Shown one piece after another: positions 1 to 6,193 of a stretch of DNA of 6,404 nucleotides (within the stretch, counting starts at the first letter, position 1; the number at the start of each line of letters is the position of its first letter). The stretch is from CAYLNK01 sp964384675. GTDB lineage: Bacteria > Acidobacteriota > Thermoanaerobaculia > UBA5066. Location of the stretch: contig CAYLNK010000361.1 of the NCBI GenBank assembly GCA_964384675.1, positions 1 to 6,404 on the forward strand. Reading direction: 5' to 3'. The translations under genes and the position numbers were made by a program. The notes under the pieces were generated by a model that worked only from the letters and a program-made list of their open reading frames with translations, was not told the origin of the DNA and searched no databases.

Positions 1-585
1 GAGGGCGGCGTGGTGCCGGCGCGCGCGGCGACCCCGGAGCGCCCGGCGCGCGGCGATCGTCAGCTCCACGAGCGGCCAGCCGATCATGAGAGCGGCGGTG
101 GCGTCGCCCACCCACCAGTAGACGACGTCACGCAGGAAGCTGCCGGTGCCCGGTGACCCGAATCCGCGCGCGATTCCGTTCCCGAGGAGCGAGCAGAGCC
201 CGGTGTTGGCGGCGACGCCGGAGAGGAAGAACGTCAGCCGCGCCTTCGGGGTCCGCAGCTCGCGCTCCCGCCTCCGGAACGAGCCCCGTCGCGCGAGCCA
301 CGCGAAGACGAGCGCGGCCAGGGACGACTCCAGGACGTTGATGCCGGCGAAGAGGATCTCCGCCGGGAACTTGTCGCTCCACGGCGTGAAGATCGTGGCC
401 GCGGCTATCCCCGCCGCCGCCGGCCAGCCGAGGAAGAACACGGCGGCGACGCCGATGCCGGTGGCGGGGTAGAGCAGCGCGAGGTCGGGGCTCACCCGGA
501 AATGCGCCTCCGCGAGCCGGTTGCCCCAGGCGTAGAGGAGCGCCGTCAGCGCGAAGGCGAGCATCGGACCCAGCGCTCGCCGCAT
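1..585 (-). CDS. MASE1-type integral membrane sensor protein, N-terminal part (cut by window edge)
   Basis: Partial gene: 195 codons are visible, open at the left edge with no stop. The protein is strongly hydrophobic with several membrane segments (about residues 5-20, 36-65, 77-97, 116-135 and 155-175), separated by basic loops such as RRGSFRRRERELR (99-111). Two stretches match what I know of the MASE1 sensory domain: the PATGIGVAAVFFLG segment (40-53, family form PPTGIALA...LG) and YWWVGDATAALMIGWPL (156-172, family form WWLGDALG..L..P). MASE1 usually sits in front of a histidine kinase, GGDEF/EAL or other signalling output; that output lies outside the window, so it cannot be named. The start at 585 follows a purine-rich GGGGAAGGA stretch, though the AAGGA is only 3 nt from ATG; Met8 is an alternative start. 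The gene begins 27 bp after the TetR stop, so it is probably translated from the same leftward mRNA. The ligand of MASE1 domains is generally unknown. Confidence 0.82.
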   Translation of the reverse strand, partial: MRRALGPMLAFALTALLYAWGNRLAEAHFRVSPDLALLYPATGIGVAAVFFLGWPAAAGIAAATIFTPWSDKFPAEILFAGINVLESSLAALVFAWLARRGSFRRRERELRTPKARLTFFLSGVAANTGLCSLLGNGIARGFGSPGTGSFLRDVVYWWVGDATAALMIGWPLVELTIAARRALRGRRARRHHAAL

Positions 586-612
586 CGTTCCTTCCCCTCG
601 AGGCCGGTGAGT

Positions 613-1227
613 CTAGCGCCCGTCGTGTCCGATGCCCCGGACGAAGAGATCCATGGCCCGATCGGCGATCGTCTCCGGCGTGTCCGCCGGCTCGCGGCAG
701 ATGTGACAGGCGCGCACCGTCCAGCCGAAGACGAAGAAGCTCGGCCTGCGGTCCACGGCACGGAACGCCCCGGTCCGCTCGCCGTTCTCGAAGATCCGGG
801 TGAGGAGGATGGCGAAGGCCTCGCGCTCCAGCCGGATCGCCGGCCCGCTGCGCTCCAGGAGGCCGTCGTCGCGGAGGCTGAGCGAATAGAACAGCTCCTT
901 GTCCCAGAGGTACCGCAGGGACTCGAGGGCGACGACGCGGAGCTGCGCGACGGGGTCGCTCACCTGAGCGATCGCCTCCTCCATCCGGCGCCGCAGCGCG
1001 CCGAAGCCGGCCACGACCGTGCCGACGTAGAGGTCTTCCTTGGACGAGAAGTAGCGGTAGAGCGTCCCCTTGCCCACCCCGGCGCGGTGCGCCACGTCGT
1101 CCACGAGGACGGCATCGAACGGAGTCCCCGCGAAGACTTCGGCCGCGCCCGCGAGGATCGCGTCGCGCTTCTCGGCGGTCAGAGGCCTGCCCCGGGTGAA
1201 GCGCCGGAGGTCGTCCTTGTCGTTCAT
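613..1227 (-). CDS. TetR/AcrR family transcriptional regulator
   Basis: 204 residues, a normal length for the family. The N-terminal DNA-binding domain is clear: RDAILAGAAEVFA (21-33) is helix 1, and VDDVAHRAGVGKGTLYRYF (42-60) is the helix-turn-helix with its usual GKGTLYRYF ending, followed by SSKEDLY. Residues from about 75 to 204 form the divergent ligand-binding and dimerisation region, whose effector cannot be read from sequence. That region contains C174-H-I-C177, an unusual pair of cysteines for this family. The start at 1227 is chosen because a GGAAGGA Shine-Dalgarno sequence lies just upstream and because the open frame upstream is only the shadow of the zinc hydrolase gene. The gene starts 17 bp after the hydrolase stop and ends 27 bp before the membrane sensor gene. 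It is thus the middle gene of a leftward operon and a plausible autoregulator of the 2406-2520 region, although no operator could be identified. Confidence 0.93.
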   Translation of the reverse strand: MNDKDDLRRFTRGRPLTAEKRDAILAGAAEVFAGTPFDAVLVDDVAHRAGVGKGTLYRYFSSKEDLYVGTVVAGFGALRRRMEEAIAQVSDPVAQLRVVALESLRYLWDKELFYSLSLRDDGLLERSGPAIRLEREAFAILLTRIFENGERTGAFRAVDRRPSFFVFGWTVRACHICREPADTPETIADRAMDLFVRGIGHDGR

Positions 1228-1244
1228 CCGTCCTTCCGCTCCGG

Positions 1245-2405
1245 TCACAGCGTCCGCGTCTTCGTCATCATCGAGAGGAGGCGGGCTCCCCGGGGAATGG
1301 ACGAGAAGGCGTGGAAAAGGAGGACGACACCGTCCTCGGGGGCGCGCACGTCGACGCAAGCGTCCGAGGAGCGCGGGGGGAGACGGCGGCAACGGGACGG
1401 GTCCACCATGCGGGCCAGGAGGTCGCCCTTGCGGACCGGCGTCCCGGGCGTGACCACAGGGTCCACGAGCCCGGGCGCCGGGGCGGAGATCGAGTGGTAG
1501 TCGGCGACGTTGCAGGCGATCATCCGGAACGGCGGGTCGTCCGGGTCGCCGTCGAGGACGCCGTAGAAGCGGAGCGCCGAAGCGATGCGCCGGGCGTCCT
1601 CGGCCCCCTGCGACAGCGAGAACGTGTTCATCGAGCCCAGCTCGACCGTGAAGCCGTCCACGAAGCGAGGGACGTCCGTGCGGCCCAGGCGCCGGAAAGC
1701 GTCGGACAGGTCCTGCCACGGGACGAATGCCGCCTCGTCCAGGGCGCCGCCGAACCGGGCCGGGACCTCCAGCACGAACGGAATGCCGAAAGCGCGGGCC
1801 GCTCCGCGCAGACCCTCGGGCACGTACAGGTAGCGGGGGGCGCGGTCGCCGGTGTGGAGGTCGAGGACGACGTCGGCCTCCACGGCCAGCTCCTGGATCG
1901 CGAGGGCGAACTCGAGCCTCGCGTCCATTCCCCACGTCGAGGCTTCGTCCCGCACCGCGTTGAGCGCGGCACGCAGGGCCTCGCGGAAGCTCTCGCGGAT
2001 CTCGATCGGCCCGGCGTCGCGGTTCCCCGCGGCGAAGGCGTCGACGTCGACGTAGCACGTCGTGCTGGAACGGGACGGCCCCGTCAGGTTGAGGTAGCCC
2101 CGGTTGAAGTTGGTCCCGCTCGCGAAGTCGTAGACCCCGGCGACGTAGTCTCCGATCTGCTGGTTCGCCGAGATCGGATTGACGCGCGGCACCAGGATGA
2201 GGCTGCCGCGGGGAGGCTCCCGCTCCAGGAGGTCGAACAAGGCCAGGATCGCCGCGTTTCCCTGCAGCTCGCCCCCGTGCACGTTGGCCTGGATGTAGGC
2301 GAGCGGATGCTCGTTCCGTCCGCGGCAGACGAACACGGGGGCCGTCAGGGCCTGTCCCGTGGCGTTCGTCCGCAGCACGATCTCCTTACGTTCCCACGCC
2401 GCCAT
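1245..2405 (-). CDS. Succinylglutamate desuccinylase/aspartoacylase (AstE/AspA) family zinc hydrolase
   Basis: 386 residues, probably cytoplasmic, with no signal peptide. The expected zinc carboxypeptidase-like motifs appear in order: H43-G-G-E46 (first two zinc ligands), VPRVNP (72-77), NFNR (99-102, the substrate carboxylate-binding N-x-x-R position), DLH184TG (third zinc ligand) and the VE255LGS catalytic glutamate. After about residue 300 comes a C-terminal beta-rich part with PAPGLVDPVVTPGTPVRKGDLLA, like the barrel-sandwich region of this family. Members remove an acyl or amino-acyl group from an N-acyl amino acid or small peptide; the exact substrate is not predictable. True AstE enzymes are shorter (about 320 residues), so a general family name is safer than astE. 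The start at 2405 has GGAG close upstream; GTG at codon 10, preceded by AAGGAG, is a weaker alternative because it would trim the first strand. This is the first gene of the leftward operon and is divergent from the cyanophycinase gene. Confidence 0.9.
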   Translation of the reverse strand: MAAWERKEIVLRTNATGQALTAPVFVCRGRNEHPLAYIQANVHGGELQGNAAILALFDLLEREPPRGSLILVPRVNPISANQQIGDYVAGVYDFASGTNFNRGYLNLTGPSRSSTTCYVDVDAFAAGNRDAGPIEIRESFREALRAALNAVRDEASTWGMDARLEFALAIQELAVEADVVLDLHTGDRAPRYLYVPEGLRGAARAFGIPFVLEVPARFGGALDEAAFVPWQDLSDAFRRLGRTDVPRFVDGFTVELGSMNTFSLSQGAEDARRIASALRFYGVLDGDPDDPPFRMIACNVADYHSISAPAPGLVDPVVTPGTPVRKGDLLARMVDPSRCRRLPPRSSDACVDVRAPEDGVVLLFHAFSSIPRGARLLSMMTKTRTL

Positions 2406-2520
2406 GCTCCGAAGTCTAGTGCAGCGTGGCGTAGGATGCCGGCAGGGGTTCGTTCAATCCGAGATGGCTTTCAGGCTACACTTCAGACGCCGGGCGGGCT
2501 CCGCCTGGGACAACTCTCTG
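2406..2520. promoter_or_regulatory. Divergent intergenic region with promoters for both transcription units
   Basis: These 115 bp separate two genes that start in opposite directions, so both promoters should lie here or inside the first codons. On the plus strand, TTCAAT (2453-2458) and TACACT (2477-2482), 18 bp apart, are a weak sigma-70-like pair that would start transcription near 2489, just before the peptidase gene. On the minus strand TAGACT, close to the hydrolase start, is a possible -10 element without a convincing -35. I found no clear long palindrome that could be named as the TetR operator. The box assignments are guesses; only the divergent arrangement is certain. Confidence 0.45.
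2490..2508 (+). other. Predicted hairpin in the 5' leader of the cyanophycinase-family gene
   Basis: An 8-bp stem (2490-2497 with 2501-2508, one G-U pair) closes on a 3-nt loop (GCT). It lies 12 nt before the start codon and pairs two of the four bases of GGGA (2507-2510), the only Shine-Dalgarno-like sequence near the ATG. The stem is visible in the sequence; any regulatory role is inferred, and GC-rich DNA forms such stems by chance. Confidence 0.35.
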
Positions 2521-3357
2521 ATGTCGGAATCGCCAGGATCCATCCTCGCCGTCGGTGGGGCCGAGGACAAAGTGAAGAAGCGCGGCATCCTGCAGCGTTT
2601 CGTTCGCGAGGCCGGGGGGAAGAAGGCGCGGGTCGCCATCCTTCCCACGGCGTCCTCCATTCCCGACGAACGCGCGACGTTCTACCGCGAGGTCTTCGCC
2701 GGCCTCGGGGTGGATGATTCGTTCCACGTCCCGATCGTGACGCGAAGGGACGCCCAGACCGCCGCCAACGTGGAGCTGATCCGGGGGGCCACCGGGGTCT
2801 TCCTGACGGGCGGCGACCAGGCCCGCCTGGTGAGCGTCCTCTCCGAGACCAAGGCGTTCGAGGCGATCCGCACCGGGCTCGTGGGCGGGGGCGTCGTGGC
2901 CGGCACCTCGGCCGGCGCGTCGGCGTTCTCCGCGGTGATGATCGTGAGCGGGCACACCGGGCTCAACCTGCGGCGGGACGCCGTCAAGCTCGCGCCCGGC
3001 CTCGGCATCATCACGCGCCTCATCATCGACCAGCACTTCTCTCAGCGGGACCGGCTCGGCCGACTGCTGACGGCCGTCGCCACCGAGCCGGGCCGGCTCG
3101 GCGTGGGGATCGACGAGGACACGGCGATCGTCTATTACGGGGACGGCGAGATCGAGGTGGTCGGGACCGGCCAGGTCTTCATCCTCGACGGCTCCAAGGC
3201 CGCCGCGCGCGGGCTCGAGCGCTCGCCGAAGTCGCGGCCGTTCACGCTGTCGGGGGTGGTGCTGCACGTCCTCACCGAAGGAGACCGGTTCAACGTCGTC
3301 TCGCGGGAGATGCTCGTCCCCGGCGAGGAGCCGGACGGGACCGTCTCCCCGGACTGA
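2521..3357 (+). CDS. cphB: Cyanophycinase family serine peptidase (family S51)
   Basis: 278 residues, the usual size for cyanophycinase, which cuts cyanophycin (multi-L-arginyl-poly-L-aspartate) into beta-Asp-Arg dipeptides. Motifs in order: SILAVGGAEDK near the N-terminus (7-17), FLTGGDQARL (94-103), the nucleophile elbow AGTS130AGAS, IIDQH172FSQRDR (168-178) and GIDE199DTA. S130, H172 and E199 match the known triad of the Synechocystis enzyme (as I recall S132, H174, E201) with a constant offset of two, and the substrate-contacting D, Q and two R around the histidine are kept. It should therefore be an active S51 enzyme; cyanophycin itself as the substrate is inferred. No signal peptide is present, so an intracellular enzyme is expected. 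The start at 2521 is chosen because family members begin just before the ILxxGGAEDK strand; in-frame ATG codons at 2464 and 2359 would add non-conserved residues or overlap the divergent gene. The Shine-Dalgarno sequence is weak (GGGA, 10 nt away). Confidence 0.92.
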   Translation: MSESPGSILAVGGAEDKVKKRGILQRFVREAGGKKARVAILPTASSIPDERATFYREVFAGLGVDDSFHVPIVTRRDAQTAANVELIRGATGVFLTGGDQARLVSVLSETKAFEAIRTGLVGGGVVAGTSAGASAFSAVMIVSGHTGLNLRRDAVKLAPGLGIITRLIIDQHFSQRDRLGRLLTAVATEPGRLGVGIDEDTAIVYYGDGEIEVVGTGQVFILDGSKAAARGLERSPKSRPFTLSGVVLHVLTEGDRFNVVSREMLVPGEEPDGTVSPD

Positions 3358-3367
3358 ACCGGCGCCC

Positions 3368-3397
3368 TTGCCGTCGAGGCCCGAGGCACGGTAGTTT
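3368..3397 (+). promoter_or_regulatory. Weak candidate promoter for the TonB-dependent receptor gene
   Basis: TTGCCG (3368-3373) and TAGTTT (3392-3397), 18 bp apart, are a poor match to sigma-70 boxes in the 74-bp gap between the peptidase and receptor genes. No terminator hairpin with a T-tract is seen in the gap, so read-through from the peptidase gene is equally possible. Confidence 0.2.
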
Positions 3398-3418
3398 CCA
3401 GCGTTCATCGGATTCCTG

Positions 3419-3424
3419 AAGGAG
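3419..3424 (+). promoter_or_regulatory. Strong Shine-Dalgarno site of the receptor gene
   Basis: AAGGAG lies 7 nt before the ATG at 3432, an ideal ribosome binding site. It fixes the receptor start and contrasts with the weak site of the upstream peptidase gene, suggesting the receptor is translated much more strongly. Confidence 0.8.
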
Positions 3425-3431
3425 ATTCAGC

Positions 3432-6158
3432 ATGCGCCTCGCCTCGCGGCTCGGCTCTACCGTCGCACTCGCCGCCCTCCTGACCTTCCCGGTCGCGGCC
3501 CAGACCACGGGCACGATCGAAGGGACCGTCGTCGACACGACGAGGACCCCGCTGTCCGGGGTCGCGCTCGAGGCGCTCAGCCCGGCGCTCCAGGGGAACC
3601 GCATCGTCGTGACGGACGCCGCCGGCCGGTTCCGGCTGGTGCTCCTCCCGCCCGGCACGTACCGGGTGACGGCCGAGCTCTCCCAGTACGGTCAGCAGGA
3701 GAAGTCCGTGGTGGTCGGCCTCGACCGGGTGGTGCCGCTGGAGTTCGTCCTTTCGCCCAAGGTCGTGGCCGAGCAGGTCACCGTCACCGCCGAGGCGGTC
3801 GGCGTCGAGACGGCGTCCAGCTCGAGCGGGGCGAACCTCGGACAGACGGTCTTCCAGGCCCTCCCCACCGGGCGCAACTACGCGTCGGTCGCCCAGCTCG
3901 CGGGCGGCACCTCGACGGACGAGTCCGACACCAAGAACGGCTCGGTGACCGTCTACGGCTCGACCGGGCTCGAGAACGCGTTCCTGGTCGATGGCGTCAA
4001 CACCACCGGCGTGGAGTTCGGCAGCCAGGGCAAGACCCTGAACTTCGAGTTCGTCCAGGAGGTCGAGGTGAAGACCGGCGGCTACGAGGCCGAGTACGGT
4101 CACTCCACCGGCGGCATCATCAACGTCATCACCAAGTCGGGCGGCAACGACTTCCACGGCGACGCCTTCGCTTACATCGACCGCGACAGCCTCCAGGCGG
4201 ACAACAAGCACACGGGCGAGGTCGTCGCCGCCGGGATCCAGACGGGCTACAAGCGCTCCGACTTCGGAGCCGACCTCGGCGGCTACTTCCTGAAGGACCG
4301 GATCTGGTTCTTCGCCGCCTACGACCGCGTCGACAACAGCGTCGACAAGCAGGTGACCACCGGGCCGGCGAGCGGCACCGGCGCCAACACCAAGACCACC
4401 CGCGACCTCTTCTCCGGGAAGCTGACCGGGCGCCTCTCCGCGTCGCACTCGGTCATCCTCACGGTGGTGGGCGACCCGGCCACGGACAAGGGCGCCATCA
4501 ACGACCCGATCGGCCCGGCCTCGACCTACCTGGGCGAGAACGAGCAGGGCGGGGCGGACTATTCGCTCCGCTACGAAGGGATCTTCGGCACCCGCTTCCT
4601 GGTCGTGGCGCAGGGTGCGCGCCACCGCGAGAAGACGACGATCGTCCCGGACGGCTCCGGGAACGGGATCCGCTACGAGGACAACCGGGGCGACACCGTC
4701 GTGGCGTCGGGCGGCTTCGGCCGGATCGACAACAAGGAGTTCACGCGGCAGGACTACCAGGTCGCGGGCTCGTTCTTCGTGGGCCAGCACTCGATCAAGG
4801 CGGGCTTCGAGTACGAGAAGATGGACGCCGACGTCTCCCGGTTCTTCACCGGCGGCCAGTCGGTGAGCATCCTCTCGCCGAACGAGGGGGACACGCGCCC
4901 GGTCTACCAGCACTACTACTGGACGAAGGAGACGGCCTCACTCCCGGGCGACGCGCCGTCGGTCGTCTTCACGGCCGAGCCGAACCACAAGCAGTACTCG
5001 TTGTTCCTGCAGGATCGCTGGACCGTGCGGCCGAACCTGACGATCAACGCCGGCGTCCGCTACGACAACCAGGAGATCGTCTCGAAGTTCGGCACCACGG
5101 CGTTCCGCGTCACGCACTTCTCGCCGCGCGTCGGCTTCGCGTGGGACTTCCTCTCCGACGGGAAGAGCAAGCTCTTCGGGTCGTACGGACAGTTCGTGCA
5201 GTCGATCCCGATGGACATGAACATCCGCTCGTTCTCGGCCGAGCGGAACCCGACGGTCTTCAACTTCAGCCCCACCTCCATCGTGCCGGACGCGGCGGCG
5301 GGCGACTCGGTGATCCTGGGCGGCTACATCGAGCCGGTCGATCCGGAGCTGAAGGCCCAGTACCTGGACGAGGTCTCGATCGGAATCGAGCGCGAGGTCG
5401 CCGCGGGGATCGTCGCCGGCGTGAAGGGCGTCTACCGGCGCTACGGCCGTGTCATCGAGGACGGCTTCGTGGCGTCGTCGGGCGACTACTTCATCATGAA
5501 CCCGGGCGAGGGCGAGCTCGGCTCGGCCTACCCGGGCGCGCGCCGCCACTTCCGCGGCCTCGAGATCACCGCCGAGAAGCGGTTCGGAGGCGCCTTCCAG
5601 GTCTACGCGTCGTACCTGCTCTCGCGCCTGGAGGGGAACTACGACGGGGCGTTCAACGCGATCAAGGGCCAGAAGGACCCCAACATCAACTCCGACTTCG
5701 ACTACCCGGAATTCCTGATCAACAACGACGGCCCGCTCAGCCTGGACCGCACCCATCAGTTCAAGGCGCAGGTCGCCTACACCTTCCCCTTCAAGCTCGT
5801 CGCCTCGCTCTCCGGCTACGTGCGGAGCGGTGCGCCCCAGACGCGGCTCGGCTGGTTCGATACCTACGGCCGTCCCGAGCTGTTCCTGTCGACGCGTGGC
5901 GCCGAGGGCCGCACCCCGACGATCTACGAGGCGGACCTGCACCTCGGCTACCCGCTGGTGATCGGCCCCGCGACGATCAACATCCTGGTGGACGTGTTCA
6001 ACCTCCTCGACAAGCAGGAGGCGATCGCGGTCGACAACCGGTACTCCTTCGAGGAGGCGGACAACTCGAAGCCGACCCCGACGAACTCCCGTTACCTGAA
6101 GGGCCGCCTCTTCCAGGATCCCCGCACCGTGCGGCTGGGTCTGCGCGTCAGCTTCTGA
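3432..6158 (+). CDS. Oar-like TonB-dependent outer-membrane receptor with carboxypeptidase-regulatory-like domain
   Basis: 908 residues, complete. A Sec signal peptide is clear: basic MRLASR, a hydrophobic core, then PVAA with probable cleavage after residue 23. Residues about 26-108 form a carboxypeptidase-regulatory-like beta-sandwich (GTIEGTVVD, then TDAAGRFRL and LLPPGTYRVTAEL). EQVTVTA (114-120) resembles a TonB box. The plug domain covers about 125-240 (LPTGRNYASVAQLAGGT, LVDGVNTTGVEFG, GGYEAEYGHSTGGIINVITKSG). The rest is a TonB-type beta-barrel with repeated aromatic-ended strands, ending in VRLGLRVSF with the terminal phenylalanine typical of outer-membrane proteins. Such receptors import large ligands using TonB-ExbBD energy, and the Oar type has also been tied to protein export in Myxococcus; the substrate here is unknown. 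No TonB system or partner lipoprotein (SusD) is adjacent. The gene follows the cyanophycinase gene by 74 bp on the same strand, so co-transcription is possible. The long open frames antisense to it are codon-bias shadows. Confidence 0.93.
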   Translation: MRLASRLGSTVALAALLTFPVAAQTTGTIEGTVVDTTRTPLSGVALEALSPALQGNRIVVTDAAGRFRLVLLPPGTYRVTAELSQYGQQEKSVVVGLDRVVPLEFVLSPKVVAEQVTVTAEAVGVETASSSSGANLGQTVFQALPTGRNYASVAQLAGGTSTDESDTKNGSVTVYGSTGLENAFLVDGVNTTGVEFGSQGKTLNFEFVQEVEVKTGGYEAEYGHSTGGIINVITKSGGNDFHGDAFAYIDRDSLQADNKHTGEVVAAGIQTGYKRSDFGADLGGYFLKDRIWFFAAYDRVDNSVDKQVTTGPASGTGANTKTTRDLFSGKLTGRLSASHSVILTVVGDPATDKGAINDPIGPASTYLGENEQGGADYSLRYEGIFGTRFLVVAQGARHREKTTIVPDGSGNGIRYEDNRGDTVVASGGFGRIDNKEFTRQDYQVAGSFFVGQHSIKAGFEYEKMDADVSRFFTGGQSVSILSPNEGDTRPVYQHYYWTKETASLPGDAPSVVFTAEPNHKQYSLFLQDRWTVRPNLTINAGVRYDNQEIVSKFGTTAFRVTHFSPRVGFAWDFLSDGKSKLFGSYGQFVQSIPMDMNIRSFSAERNPTVFNFSPTSIVPDAAAGDSVILGGYIEPVDPELKAQYLDEVSIGIEREVAAGIVAGVKGVYRRYGRVIEDGFVASSGDYFIMNPGEGELGSAYPGARRHFRGLEITAEKRFGGAFQVYASYLLSRLEGNYDGAFNAIKGQKDPNINSDFDYPEFLINNDGPLSLDRTHQFKAQVAYTFPFKLVASLSGYVRSGAPQTRLGWFDTYGRPELFLSTRGAEGRTPTIYEADLHLGYPLVIGPATINILVDVFNLLDKQEAIAVDNRYSFEEADNSKPTPTNSRYLKGRLFQDPRTVRLGLRVSF

Positions 6159-6165
6159 AGTGTCC

Positions 6166-6193
6166 TGGGGGCACCCCGCGCCGGGTGCCCCCA
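6166..6193 (+). terminator. GC hairpin after the receptor gene, possible transcript end (first hairpin of the array)
   Basis: TGGGGGCACCC (6166-6176) pairs perfectly with GGGTGCCCCCA (6183-6193), an 11-bp stem with a 6-nt loop, beginning 8 nt after the receptor stop. The position fits a terminator or 3'-end stabiliser, but it is followed by GACCCCC and not by a T-tract, so it is not a standard Rho-independent terminator. The same hairpin recurs in each following unit. Confidence 0.35.

Noticed and set aside
1228..2058. N-terminal extension of the TetR protein by about 277 residues
   Set aside because: The frame upstream of 1227 is an Arg/Gly/Pro-rich shadow of the zinc hydrolase gene; the Shine-Dalgarno site and family length support a start at 1227.
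2359..2520. Upstream starts (2359 or 2464) for the cyanophycinase-family gene
   Set aside because: The extra residues are not part of the conserved fold and do not form a signal peptide, and the 2359 start lies inside the divergent hydrolase gene.
1311..2717. 468-codon plus-strand open frame across the zinc hydrolase gene
   Set aside because: It runs opposite to a protein with all expected catalytic motifs and has no recognisable domain of its own.
2476..3408. 310-codon open frame antisense to the peptidase gene
   Set aside because: Typical high-GC shadow, Asp/Glu/Arg/Val-rich, opposite a complete S51 enzyme.
3405..4913. 502-codon open frame antisense to the receptor gene, and the similar one at 4938-6290
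   Set aside because: Composition is Val/Arg/Gly/Asp-rich with no domain, as expected for the complement of a high-GC gene; the sense strand encodes a complete recognisable receptor.
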